A DNA stretch of 26,170 nt from JAMXLO01 sp035569235 (GTDB lineage Bacteria > Pseudomonadota > Alphaproteobacteria > Acetobacterales > Acetobacteraceae), in assembly GCA_035569235.1 (NCBI GenBank), contig DATMND010000024.1, forward strand, positions 1-26,170, written 5' to 3'. Shown here piece after piece: positions 15,638 through 24,438 of the stretch (position 1 is the stretch's first letter; every line of letters starts with the position of its first letter). Position numbers and translations under genes: made by a program. Under the pieces are notes generated by a model. It worked only from the letters and a program-made list of their open reading frames with translations, did no database searches and had not been told where the DNA came from.

Positions 15638-16369
15638 GTGGCACCGTCCCTCCCACCCATCGAACGCACCGCGCTGCTGCTCGATCTGGACGGCACCTTG
15701 CTCGATATCGCGTCGGCGCCTGACAAGGTGGTGGTACCGTCAGGCCTTACTGGCACATTGCATTCGTTGAGGCCGTTGCTCGGTGACGCGCTGGCGGTGA
15801 TCACCGGACGGCCCGTCGAGACCGTGGATGCGCTGCTGGGGGACGCACCGTTCGCGGTGGCAGGAGAGCATGGCGGCGCGATCCGCTATGCTCCGGGGCT
15901 TGTGTTGGAGCGACCCGACCTGCCGGCACCGCCGGAGTCGTGGTTTGCCGCGGCGGAGCGCATCGCGGCGGCACATCCCGGCGCGTTGCTCGAACGCAAG
16001 GCGCGCGGCTTCGCCATGCATTTCCGTGCGGTGCCTGCGGCAGGTCCTGAACTGCACGACGCATTGACCGCGTTGCTGGCAGGGTCTGCTGATTTCGAAC
16101 TGTTGGCGGGACAAATGATGTGGGAGGTGCGGCCCCGCGGCGTCAACAAGGGCACGGCGGTGGCCCGCCTGATGGCCCGCGCTCCGTTTCTTGGCCGGCT
16201 GCCGGTATTCATTGGCGATGACGTGACGGATGAGGACGGGATTGCCGAGGCGTTGGCGCTCGGCGGCGTCGGGCTGCGCGTGCCCGAGTCGTTTGGCGAC
16301 GCGGCCGGCGTGCGCGCCTGGCTGGAGGCGACGGCAGCGGTGGGGCAATGGGCTGCGGGTTTGTCGTGA
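15638..16369 (+). CDS. otsB: Trehalose-6-phosphate phosphatase
   Basis: This 243-residue HAD hydrolase carries the OtsB motif set: nucleophile and acid/base Asp16 and Asp18 in LDLDGTLLD, ITGR at 54-57, GEHGG at 75-79, Lys170 in VNKGTAV, and GDDVTDED at 192-199. It removes phosphate from trehalose-6-phosphate, the last step of OtsAB trehalose synthesis, used as an osmoprotectant. It starts with GTG at 15638, 3 bases after the DUF2155 stop, so it belongs to that operon. The partner synthase gene otsA is not in the window; it may lie elsewhere. Confidence 0.92.
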   Translation: MAPSLPPIERTALLLDLDGTLLDIASAPDKVVVPSGLTGTLHSLRPLLGDALAVITGRPVETVDALLGDAPFAVAGEHGGAIRYAPGLVLERPDLPAPPESWFAAAERIAAAHPGALLERKARGFAMHFRAVPAAGPELHDALTALLAGSADFELLAGQMMWEVRPRGVNKGTAVARLMARAPFLGRLPVFIGDDVTDEDGIAEALALGGVGLRVPESFGDAAGVRAWLEATAAVGQWAAGLS

Positions 16370-16494
16370 TATTCACCGGTTATTGAGTCGCGCGCCGGCG
16401 GAACAGTTACTTCGATTGATGGTCATGGTTTCGCAGGGCGTTCACGTCGGATCCGAATGACGCGCATCGCTACCACGGTGTTCGCAGCCGACGC

Positions 16495-17538
16495 TCAGGC
16501 TTCAGTCCAGTTTCGATCCTGCCATCCCGTTTGAGGAGGTTCCGGTCCGATGTCCTGTTCCAGACGGCTTACCGCCGTGAGGTCGGCGACCGGATGGCCT
16601 TTTTCGTCGAGTGATACCAGCTCGGCATAGCGCATCCCGAACAGGATTTCCGGGGGTGCGTATCCCTTCGTGTCAATGACTCCCGCGGATACGGTCATGT
16701 CACGTGCTTCCACGCCAAGCAACAAGAGCGCGTCGTGCGCATGCAGTTTTGCCGCATCGTAGTCCCTCAGCGGACTGGTTTCGTCGATGCTGTGCATCAG
16801 CGTCCAGGCGAGCGAAAAGATTGGCAACCGCGATCTGGCGAGCTGCAGCTCGAAAACCTGTCGCACAACTTCCCCGCCCTCGCCACGGATACTGAGCAGC
16901 AGGCTGAGATGCGCCGCCGCGTCGTAGAGCAGGCTGCGGCGTCCGTTTGCAATCCTGATCATCAAAGTCGGTCGCCCGGCGTGCGATGCAACCACAGCGT
17001 GGGCGGCGTACAGGATGCGCGCACGTGGCCGGGAGAACCTGACGAACAGCAGTCCGGTGGCCAGTGCGGTAAATGACACGCCGACAAAGATTTCGACCGT
17101 ACAGACAATATGGCCATATAGTGTAGCGGGATACATCTCGCCATAACCGACCGTCGCCGATGTCTCGACGCTGAAGAAGAACGCGTCGGCTAGCGAGCCC
17201 GGATGTACATTCGCGATCGCCCCGGGCTGCGCGAGATAGAGCAACGCGAAGCCGATGTTGATCGTAATGTGCACGGCGACAGCCAGCAGAATGAAGCGTG
17301 GCCAACTGAGTGCAATGACCGAATGGTAGGAATCGCGCAGGTCAAAACCCGTGAGGCCCTTCATCGTGATCGTGTAGCCGCCCAGAACCAGCCGGGACAA
17401 TCGCCCATTGCGCCGCCTCTGTGCGATCGAGTGAAGCCAGCGCCACGCCAGCGCCCGAGCACGGCGCAAGCGATCGTTGCCCGTGACCACCGATTTCATC
17501 ACGCTGTCTGCGCGAGCCGCGAACAGATCAGGCCGCAT
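16495..17538 (-). CDS. KirBac-type inward-rectifier potassium channel
   Basis: The 347-residue protein has the two-helix pore design: helix 1 at about 81-103, a pore helix with selectivity filter TVGYGE at 129-134, and helix 2 at about 141-166. A cytoplasmic immunoglobulin-like Kir domain follows (about 175-320, including ARILYAAHAVV, LMIRIANGRR and the SLAWTLMHSIDE stretch). Bacterial Kir channels of about 330-350 residues conduct K+ as tetramers in the inner membrane and are gated by lipids or ligands. ATG 17538 has a weak ribosome site; ATG 17499 is an alternative, 13 residues shorter. It converges with otsB, and the two osmotic-stress-related products side by side may be chance. Confidence 0.9.
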   Translation of the reverse strand: MRPDLFAARADSVMKSVVTGNDRLRRARALAWRWLHSIAQRRRNGRLSRLVLGGYTITMKGLTGFDLRDSYHSVIALSWPRFILLAVAVHITINIGFALLYLAQPGAIANVHPGSLADAFFFSVETSATVGYGEMYPATLYGHIVCTVEIFVGVSFTALATGLLFVRFSRPRARILYAAHAVVASHAGRPTLMIRIANGRRSLLYDAAAHLSLLLSIRGEGGEVVRQVFELQLARSRLPIFSLAWTLMHSIDETSPLRDYDAAKLHAHDALLLLGVEARDMTVSAGVIDTKGYAPPEILFGMRYAELVSLDEKGHPVADLTAVSRLEQDIGPEPPQTGWQDRNWTEA

Positions 17539-17770
17539 ATCTCGACAGTGCGAACGACCACATCCGAAGAGACCGCGAGTATCGTCGCGTTACGGCTGCT
17601 TCGCATAGAATTTGCTGGCCACATTGATGTCCTCTGGTGTCATGCCGCGCGCGATATTGCGCACCTGCACACCAACACCGGATCGTTCTTCCTTGGGCGA
17701 TCGATCCAGATCTGGTCACGGCGGTCGTTTGACATGACGCACTGCACGGCTTCTCGCGCGGCATTCTTGT

Positions 17771-18922
17771 TCAGCCAGCGGGAATTGTCACGATCGCGCC
17801 CGGCGCGGATTCCGTCCTTGCGATCGACAGAAGAATTTGCAGCACGGAAAAGGCTAGTTCGCTGTCGAAGTCGTCTTCGGCGATCCAGAACCATGTGCGG
17901 CGATATTGGACCGAGGTAAAGACCTCGGCCGGTGCTTCAACACCCGACCGGATGATGACCACCGGCCGCTGTTCCGGTCCGACGTTGCCCACGGTCGGAA
18001 GGGTCCGATGCCGGGTGACATCGTCCGGCGGGACATCGATCTGGAGGCCAAGTTGGGCCATCACGCCCAGCATGGAGCGGGTCAGAAGGGCCACCTGCCC
18101 AGGCTCCGGGCTGAGACCATAGACGACCTCGGCTTCGCGCACGCTCGGCGGCATGCCCAGCAATCGCCTTGCCTCATTGGCCGTCGCCAGGAGAGCCGAG
18201 TCACGTGTCGCGGCGATGGAAACGTACACACGACCAGGATCGGAAATGCCGTGACTGCCTGGGGGCACGGCGTCGCGCCGGAGCCTGACGCTCAGCAGGC
18301 CCGCGATCTGCAAACGGCGAAGATCTTGAAGCAGCAGAAAGAAGTCGGGCGAACCGGCGGCGCCCGTTTGAGTCAGCGGTACCGCGTTGCTAAGGCCGTT
18401 GATCGACTGGACACCTAGCCGAAACAGCACGTCGATGGGCAGACCGCCCATCGCGAGCGGCAGCAGGTCAGCCGGCGACAGGGGACGAATAAAGCTCTGC
18501 GCGAATTGCGACCCCGAAAGCGGCTGGAATGTGAAGGTCGGGCTCTGCTGAAGCTGTGCCGATGCGTTGCCGTTCAGGAAGGTGTTGGGATTTGCGGCCG
18601 GGAAGGCCTCGAAGCCGCCGCTCACATTACGCTGGAGCTGGTAGCCGGAGATGACCTGCGTCGCTTGCAGGAATATCGGTGTGTCAGCATAGCGTATCCG
18701 CACGACATTGAGGAGCGTGTCGCTCTTTTCCGCGTCCCCAAGCGCCCGGGAATAGCCGAGCTGATCCTCGTAGAGCCGCGTGGTCCCGAGGCTGAAGCAG
18801 CCGCACAGACTCATGCAGGCCAACAGGGTGATAGCTGCTCTTGGCAGATGCTTGGTTCTCCCTGGGTCCGGTGGATGAATTTTGTGTATTGGATCATTTG
18901 TCGCCCGGCAGCGACGCTTCAT
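17771..18922 (-). CDS. Uncharacterised outer-membrane-type lipoprotein
   Basis: The 383-residue protein has a basic N-region, a hydrophobic stretch (about 29-40) and a lipobox-like LCGC with the acylated Cys at 42. The mature part contains SRALGDAEKSDTLLNVVRIRYADTP (split across about 58-82), FLQATQVISGYQL, a Gly/Asn/Ser-rich beta-looking stretch, PLSPADLLP, and a C-terminal YRRTWFWI. I recall uncharacterised proteobacterial lipoproteins with the LLN(L/V)V(K/R)(L/I)RYxDxP block but no named function. ATG 18922 is chosen for the GAGGG 8 bases upstream. It is divergent from the adaptor/permease operon and might be its outer-membrane partner (inference). Confidence 0.7.
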   Translation of the reverse strand: MKRRCRATNDPIHKIHPPDPGRTKHLPRAAITLLACMSLCGCFSLGTTRLYEDQLGYSRALGDAEKSDTLLNVVRIRYADTPIFLQATQVISGYQLQRNVSGGFEAFPAANPNTFLNGNASAQLQQSPTFTFQPLSGSQFAQSFIRPLSPADLLPLAMGGLPIDVLFRLGVQSINGLSNAVPLTQTGAAGSPDFFLLLQDLRRLQIAGLLSVRLRRDAVPPGSHGISDPGRVYVSIAATRDSALLATANEARRLLGMPPSVREAEVVYGLSPEPGQVALLTRSMLGVMAQLGLQIDVPPDDVTRHRTLPTVGNVGPEQRPVVIIRSGVEAPAEVFTSVQYRRTWFWIAEDDFDSELAFSVLQILLSIARTESAPGAIVTIPAG

Positions 18923-19231
18923 TGAGCACACCCTCGCCACGCTCGTTGAACTGCTTGCCTCACCCACGGAGCGATCCAAGTTGTCATCCCCGCGAAAGCG
19001 GAGACCCAGTTGCCGCCTGGGTCCCCGCTTTCGCGGGGATGACGACAGAGGGGCAAGGTCACCGTCAAACGAAGCACTTATTTCTCCTCGGACCCATAGT
19101 GGCGGCAGTGTTGCCTGATCGGTGAAATGTCGGTAGCCGAAACCTTGTGAGAAACCGGCAAGCTGGTCAAACTCTTCCAGAGAGAGCCGGCGAAACTTGA
19201 ATCGCGGTTCAGCGCGCGCCGGGGGGCGCCA
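18923..19231. promoter_or_regulatory. Divergent intergenic region with a REP-like hairpin
   Basis: These 309 bases must drive the lipoprotein gene leftward and the zinc-ribbon/exporter operon rightward. I see no clear -35/-10 pair or operator. The hairpin at 18983-19043 is the only obvious structure. Translations through it give the typical spurious PAFAGMT-like peptides of such repeats, so no gene is called. Confidence 0.45.
18983..19043. repeat. REP-like hairpin D (GTCATCCCCGCGAAAGCGG type)
   Basis: The left arm 18983-19009 and right arm 19017-19043 are reverse complements at 26 of 27 positions around a 7-base loop. The GTCATCCCCGCGAAAGCG sequence is a common dispersed palindrome in proteobacterial genomes (general knowledge). 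A half copy starts this window. Unlike repeats A-C it has no internal tandem units and lies between two divergent genes, so it cannot simply be a terminator for either. Confidence 0.9.
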
Positions 19232-20095
19232 ATGACCGACACCTCAGCCCAATCGGCCCGACAGGAATTCGTTGAAAGTCGCGCGACGGCGGCAATCTCG
19301 ACCTGCGTTTACTGCCTCGAGGACATTAAGCCGGGCGCGTCGGTCTGTCCGCACTGCGGCGGGGTTCTCGGACCGTTCCAGCGCCTGCTCGTTGACCAGG
19401 CATCGCTCGAGGCACGATTGGCCGCACTTGAACAGGAGGTTGCGGCATTGCGACCAACGCCGGCGGAGGCACTCGCGATCGCGGATGTCGCATCGCCCGC
19501 CGCGCCGGCACAGCCCCAGGCTGCGACATTCGGGTGGCCGCATATGGCGGACAACCTGTTCCTGGGGTTAACGGCGCTGGTGGCTGCCCACTGGCTGGCG
19601 ACCACACTCCCGCACGCGAACAGAACTGTCTATCGCCTGGCGGCTCTGGCCATTGCGATGCCGTTCGGTTTCCGTTTTGAGTCCTATGCGAAGACGGGAA
19701 TCTCCGGCCGGGTACTCGCGGCGCTGGCGCTCGGCGGTCTCGGCACGTTCGTCGTGGGCATACTCGACATGGTGCTGGCGGGCGGCTTGCCCGCGGGCCT
19801 CGGCGTGCAGGACGTCGTCGCATCCGTGGCAGCGATCGCCCTGAGCCATCTGGCGGGGAGCTTCTTCGCAAGCTTCCGGCGCAACCGTGCCGAGCGGCAC
19901 GCACCAGATGAAGCAACAGAACAAGACCGCCCAACCCCGCTTCATTTCACTGCCGCGGTCACGGCGATCCGGCGGATCAAATCGGACCGAATCGCGAAAG
20001 AGGCCACAACTGTGAAGGCGGTGACCGATGCGGCAGCGGCGCTGACTGCCACGGGTGCCGCGTTCTGGGCCGCGTTCGGGCATCTCCTGAACTAA
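19232..20095 (+). CDS. Zinc-ribbon membrane protein with coiled coil
   Basis: The 287-residue protein has no recognised family name. An N-terminal zinc ribbon has Cys25, Cys28, Cys39 and Cys42 (CVYC ... CPHC). A coiled coil spans about 53-73, an Ala/Pro linker 75-100, and about four hydrophobic segments follow between 105 and 214. The C-terminal tail is charged, with a last hydrophobic stretch at about 265-285. The ribbon is probably cytoplasmic. It ends 7 bases before the first HlyD-type gene, so it is likely cotranscribed with the exporter and may regulate or assemble it (inference). The ribosome site before ATG 19232 is poor. Confidence 0.72.
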   Translation: MTDTSAQSARQEFVESRATAAISTCVYCLEDIKPGASVCPHCGGVLGPFQRLLVDQASLEARLAALEQEVAALRPTPAEALAIADVASPAAPAQPQAATFGWPHMADNLFLGLTALVAAHWLATTLPHANRTVYRLAALAIAMPFGFRFESYAKTGISGRVLAALALGGLGTFVVGILDMVLAGGLPAGLGVQDVVASVAAIALSHLAGSFFASFRRNRAERHAPDEATEQDRPTPLHFTAAVTAIRRIKSDRIAKEATTVKAVTDAAAALTATGAAFWAAFGHLLN

Positions 20096-20102
20096 GGGCG
20101 CC

Positions 20103-21104
20103 ATGCAACCATCAAAGGCTCCGCCGATCGCGGCCATGGCTATCGTCGGCGTTCTGTTCATAACGATGATCGGCCTGTCCATTTGGTACCTGACGCGGCA
20201 GGAGCCACTGGTCGTCCAGGGCGAAGTGCAGTGCAGGACCTTCGACATGGCCGCGCGGGTCGATGGACGGGTCGCGCAGATCGCCGTGTCGCGATCGGAG
20301 AATGTCAAACAGGGCGCCCCGATCATCCGGATCGACAATCCCGAGCTGATCGCGAAGCATCGCCAGAGCGAGGCCGACCTTGCCGTTGCGAATGCGGAGT
20401 TGGCCCGCGTCAACGCAGGGTTTCGCGCCGAGACGATCGCAGTCCGCAAGGCACAGGTGGATCGGGCCTCCGCCGATGTGACGCTCGCGCAGCAGACCTA
20501 CGAGCGCAAGCGCGCGCTCGCCGCCAGCCACGATGCGCCGCTGGCCGATCTCGACAAGGCCACAGCCGAACTCGCGGTCGCGCAGCGCGGCCTGGAACAG
20601 GCCCGCTTTGCCTACAACGAGGCGGTCGCCGGATTCACGCGGGAGGACCAAGGGGTCGCCCAGGCCAAGGTCGAGACCGCCAAGGCCAACGTCGAGACGC
20701 TGAAGGCACTGGTCGATCAGATGGTGGTGCTTGCGCCGGCCGACAGCCAGGTGTTCCGCATTCCGATCGAGGACGGCGAGTTCGTCCTGCCCGGCATTCC
20801 GCTGATCACGCTGGTCGATCTGGCCGACATGTGGGTGCAGTTCGATCTTCGCGAGGATCTGCTGCGTGATTTGAAGGTCGGCACCAAACTGAGCGTGCGG
20901 GTTCCGGCCCTGCATGATCGGCGGATCCCGCTGGAGGTTCGCGTCATTGGCGCAAAGGGGGAATACACCGGCTGGCGTGCCACGCGCGCAACCGGCGATT
21001 TCGACCTCCGCACGTTTGAGATTCGCGCGTATCCCATGCAGGCCGTCGAAGGCCTTCGGCCGGGCATGAGCGTCTATACCGACTGGTCGGACCTGCGCCC
21101 ATGA
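20103..21104 (+). CDS. HlyD-type membrane fusion protein (first adaptor)
   Basis: The 333-residue periplasmic adaptor is anchored by one helix (9-31). A lipoyl half (about 45-80, DGRVAQI and GAPIIRIDNPEL), a long alpha-helical hairpin (about 82-205), the returning lipoyl half (VLAPADSQVF) and a beta-barrel with WVQFDLRED follow in the standard order. Near the end is GEYTGWRATRATGDFDL, a motif shared with the second adaptor. Such proteins link an inner-membrane pump to an outer-membrane channel. Its stop overlaps the permease start by 4 bases (ATGA), so the two are coupled. The substrate is unknown. Confidence 0.88.
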   Translation: MQPSKAPPIAAMAIVGVLFITMIGLSIWYLTRQEPLVVQGEVQCRTFDMAARVDGRVAQIAVSRSENVKQGAPIIRIDNPELIAKHRQSEADLAVANAELARVNAGFRAETIAVRKAQVDRASADVTLAQQTYERKRALAASHDAPLADLDKATAELAVAQRGLEQARFAYNEAVAGFTREDQGVAQAKVETAKANVETLKALVDQMVVLAPADSQVFRIPIEDGEFVLPGIPLITLVDLADMWVQFDLREDLLRDLKVGTKLSVRVPALHDRRIPLEVRVIGAKGEYTGWRATRATGDFDLRTFEIRAYPMQAVEGLRPGMSVYTDWSDLRP

Positions 21105-23452
21105 TCGCGCCGCGTCCGGGATTGCTTGCGGTGATCTTGCGGGAGGTTCGCTGGATTCGACGCGATCACGTCGCTGGTTTCCTGCTGTTCGGCGTGCCGG
21201 TGATTGCGTTCACGCTGCTGGGGCTGACGTTCAGCTCCGCCGTCGTGCGCGGTCTTGGCGTGGTCGTGGTGGACATGGACCACTCGGCGATGTCGCGGAT
21301 GTTCATACAGACCGTGGCGGCAGCGCCCGGAATCACGGTTGCCAAACGCGCCGACGATCTTGGCGCGGCGGCCAGTTCTATCCGGTCGGGAGAGGCGATC
21401 GCCGCGATCTACATGCCGCCCGACTTCGAGAAGGATCTGCTGGCCGGCCGCAGGCCGCGACCGGTCGCCTACTACAACACGCAGTACTTCACGCCGGGCA
21501 ACAACGCCTCGACGAGCATCCGCGACGCCATGACCGCGGCGTCCACCTCGGTCGCTCCTGCGACCAAGGCCATCCCGCAGACGGGGGAGACGACGCCGGG
21601 GTTGGTTCCCGAGGAATACGTCCTGACCAACCCGGCGCTCAGTTACGCCGAGTTCCTGCTGCGGGCGGTGCTGCCGACCGTGCTCCACGTGGTGATCGCG
21701 ATATCCTCGGGCTATGCGGTCGGCTCGGAGTTCCGTCGCCGCGGCATCCGGGCTTGGTGGGATATCTCCGGCCGCAGCATCGCAACCGCGCTGGTGGGCA
21801 AGCTGCTGCCGTACTGGCTCGTTCTGTTCACAATGTTCGCGGTGATGGTCGGCATCCTCGACGTGGCACTCGGCGTGACGTTTCGCGGGAGCGTGCTGCT
21901 GACGGCCGTCTCCGCCACGCTGTTGATCGTTGCCTACCAGATGGTTGGCTGCCTGATGCAGTTGCTGACCCGCAATCTGGCCCTGGGGCTCAGCCTGACG
22001 GCAATCATCGTCTCGCCCGCCTTCGGCTATGCCGGCGTCGGCTTCCCAGTGACAGCGATGGGATGGTTCCCGCGTGCCTGGGGCGCCATGCTGCCGCTGC
22101 GCTGGTATGTCCAGATCCTGTTCGATCAGGCTTCCCGCGGTGCACCGCTTCGCGACACCGCGGTGCCATTCGCGTTTCTCTGTATTCTCACCATCGCTTT
22201 GGTGTTGCTGGTATGGCTGCGCTTCCGCTCGCTTGCCCGCGGTGGCTTCGTCGTTCCGCCCGACGAGGAACCGGCGGCGGACCGTGCACTGTTCGGCGTC
22301 GTCGGCGCGTTCGTCGCAGAGTGGCGGCGCGTGCTGAGCGATCGGAGCGTGCTGGCCCTGTTCATGCTCGGGCCGCTGTTCTACGCATTCTTCTATCCGC
22401 AGCCGTACCTCGGCCAGATCGTCCGCAACATCCCGATCGCCGTGGTCGATCAGGACGGCACTGAACTCAGTCGCGGACTTGTCCAGGCCATGGCCGCGCA
22501 CGGCAATCTGTCGATCGCGCTGCAAGCCACCAGTTATCGCGAAGCGGAGGACGCCATCTTCGCGCGCCGGGCATTCGGCGTCGTCGGAATACCACCTGAC
22601 ACCGAGCGCAACGTATTGAAGGGCGTCCAGGCAAGATTGCCGATCTATGCGGATTCAACTTATTTCATCCTATTCAATCGCACGCTGCAGGGCATCCTGG
22701 AATCGGTGCAGGCTTATGCGGCCCACGCCATCGAGCGCGGCAGTCGCCCCGAAGGCGCGGCCGTCCAGACCGCTGCCACCGCCCGCGATCCGGTGCAGTT
22801 GGTCATGGTGCCGTTGTTCAATCCGACGGCGTCGTACTCCAGCTACGTCGTGCCGGCCGCCTTCGTCCTGATCCTGCATCAGACACTGCTGATGGGGTCT
22901 GCGATGTTGGGCGGCGCCGCATTCGAGCAGGGCGGCACCGCAGCCCGCCGAGCACGCGCTTCGGGCGCCGCGATCCTTGGACAGGGCCTGGCACACTGGA
23001 CCATCTATGTGCCTGCCCTGCTGCTCTACTTCGTGGTCATGCCCCGCGTGTACGGTTTCTCGACGCTTGGCAGCATCTGGCAGATCGCGGCCTTGTCTTT
23101 CCCGTTCATCCTCGCGACAAGCTTCCTCGGCCAGGCTCTGGGCCTGATGTTCCGCCACCGCGAAACGGCGGTTCTGCTGGTGCTCGCAAGCAGCCTGCCG
23201 CAGTTCTTTCTTGTTGGTGCGTCGTGGCCGGACGAGGCCATCCCGCCGTTCCTGCGGAGCGCGCGCGAGATGCTGCCGAGCGTTAGCGCGATCGACGGGA
23301 TCGTGCGGATCGGCCAGATGGGCGCCAATCTCTTCGAGGTGCGCCAGCGGTGGGAAACGCTGTGGGTCCTGACAGTGCTCTATTTCGCGCTGGCGGCATC
23401 ACTCGCCTATCTGCGCCGGGTTCGGATTGTAGCCCATGCGCCGACTGCCTAG
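21101..23452 (+). CDS. Double-length ABC-2 type permease (tandem-duplicated)
   Basis: The 783-residue protein contains two complete ABC-2 permease modules. Each starts with a helix, then a large extracytoplasmic domain, then about five helices. The halves are homologous by eye: VVVVDMDHSAMSRMFIQ (about 54-70) matches IAVVDQDGTELSRGLVQ (about 445-462), and YMPPDFEKDLLAG matches GIPPDTERNVLKG. The linker lies around 382-400. The usual ATPase gene (Walker A/B, LSGGQ) is missing from the operon and window. It is flanked by two adaptors, with a 4-base overlap before and a 17-base overlap after. It is probably an inner-membrane exporter core; energy source and cargo are unknown. Confidence 0.88.
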   Translation: MIAPRPGLLAVILREVRWIRRDHVAGFLLFGVPVIAFTLLGLTFSSAVVRGLGVVVVDMDHSAMSRMFIQTVAAAPGITVAKRADDLGAAASSIRSGEAIAAIYMPPDFEKDLLAGRRPRPVAYYNTQYFTPGNNASTSIRDAMTAASTSVAPATKAIPQTGETTPGLVPEEYVLTNPALSYAEFLLRAVLPTVLHVVIAISSGYAVGSEFRRRGIRAWWDISGRSIATALVGKLLPYWLVLFTMFAVMVGILDVALGVTFRGSVLLTAVSATLLIVAYQMVGCLMQLLTRNLALGLSLTAIIVSPAFGYAGVGFPVTAMGWFPRAWGAMLPLRWYVQILFDQASRGAPLRDTAVPFAFLCILTIALVLLVWLRFRSLARGGFVVPPDEEPAADRALFGVVGAFVAEWRRVLSDRSVLALFMLGPLFYAFFYPQPYLGQIVRNIPIAVVDQDGTELSRGLVQAMAAHGNLSIALQATSYREAEDAIFARRAFGVVGIPPDTERNVLKGVQARLPIYADSTYFILFNRTLQGILESVQAYAAHAIERGSRPEGAAVQTAATARDPVQLVMVPLFNPTASYSSYVVPAAFVLILHQTLLMGSAMLGGAAFEQGGTAARRARASGAAILGQGLAHWTIYVPALLLYFVVMPRVYGFSTLGSIWQIAALSFPFILATSFLGQALGLMFRHRETAVLLVLASSLPQFFLVGASWPDEAIPPFLRSAREMLPSVSAIDGIVRIGQMGANLFEVRQRWETLWVLTVLYFALAASLAYLRRVRIVAHAPTA

Positions 23453-24425
23453 CGCCAGGATGTTCGGCGTCGGCGTGGTCATCGTGGCCATCGTCGCGCT
23501 TGGGATTTGGTACGAGCGGTTCCGCCGCTCCGACGACTCCGCGGTTGTCGCTGGCGTGGTGCGCACGACGGAGATCCATATCGCACCGGAAGTTAGCGGC
23601 CGCCTGGCCCGCGTGCTGGTCGAGCCTGGGCAATCGGTCCAGCGCGGCGAACCGCTCGCGCTGCTCGGCAATCCCGAGTTATGGGCAGCCGTCGCCGAAG
23701 CGCGCGCCCAGGCCGACAAGGCGGCCGCCGACAGGGACCGGGTTTATGCGGGTGTCCGGCAGGAGGAAGTGGAAGCCCTGCGGCGCGAGATATTCAAGGC
23801 GCAGGCGGTCCTGGTGTACGCACGACAGGAGGTTGACCGGAAGTCCGTGCTGGCCGCGCGGTCGGATGTCTCGCAGCAGGACCTGGATGAGGCGCGTGCT
23901 GAAACGGCGCATGCCGAAGCTGACGTCGCGGTGGCGGAGGCACGCTATGCCGAGGCTCAGCTTGGTCCGACAGCTGAGGAACGCGCCTTGGCGGACGCGC
24001 AGGTCAAAGCCGCCGAAGCGGCCCGCGACGTCGTGGAGGCCAGGGCCGCGAAGACGCTGCTGCGCGCGCCTGCCGCCGGGGTGGTCGGGTCGATCGTTCC
24101 GGAGATCGGCGAGGCCATCGTTCCGGGCGAACCAGTTCTGACCCTGCTTCCCGATGGTGGACGCTGGTTCGGGTTCAATCTGCGCGAGGACGCGTTGGGG
24201 CCGCTTGCGATCGGATCGCGCGTTGTTGTGGAAGCGATGGGAACTTCCGCCCCAGCGTCCGGCACACTGACCGAGATGCGCAACTGGGGGGAATTCGCCG
24301 CATGGCGGGCCGCCCGCGCGAGCGGCGACCACGATCTGAACACGTTCTTTCTGCGTCTCGATCCGGTGGCGCCGATGCCGAGCCTCGCCGCCGGGCAGAC
24401 AGTCTGGCTGCGCGCCGCGCGTTGA
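23436..24425 (+). CDS. HlyD-type membrane fusion protein (second adaptor)
   Basis: The 329-residue adaptor is a paralogue of the one at 20.1 kb. It has an anchor helix (about 9-26), a lipoyl half (VSGRLARVLVEPGQSV, then GNPELWA), a helical hairpin (about 85-200), a second lipoyl half (LRAPAAGVVGS) and WFGFNLRED. It ends with GEFAAWRAARASGDHDL, aligning with the first adaptor's motif. Its ATG 23436 lies inside the end of the permease gene (17-base overlap). Having two adaptors flank a two-module permease suggests a duplicated permease/adaptor pair that fused in part (inference). Confidence 0.87.
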   Translation: MRRLPSARMFGVGVVIVAIVALGIWYERFRRSDDSAVVAGVVRTTEIHIAPEVSGRLARVLVEPGQSVQRGEPLALLGNPELWAAVAEARAQADKAAADRDRVYAGVRQEEVEALRREIFKAQAVLVYARQEVDRKSVLAARSDVSQQDLDEARAETAHAEADVAVAEARYAEAQLGPTAEERALADAQVKAAEAARDVVEARAAKTLLRAPAAGVVGSIVPEIGEAIVPGEPVLTLLPDGGRWFGFNLREDALGPLAIGSRVVVEAMGTSAPASGTLTEMRNWGEFAAWRAARASGDHDLNTFFLRLDPVAPMPSLAAGQTVWLRAAR

Positions 24426-24438
24426 ACGTTCGCGCGGG

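Noticed and set aside
18841..19125. Plus-strand frames across 19.0 kb giving PRESGDP and PAFAGMT peptides
   Set aside because: These peptides are the usual false translations of the REP-like hairpin, not a gene.
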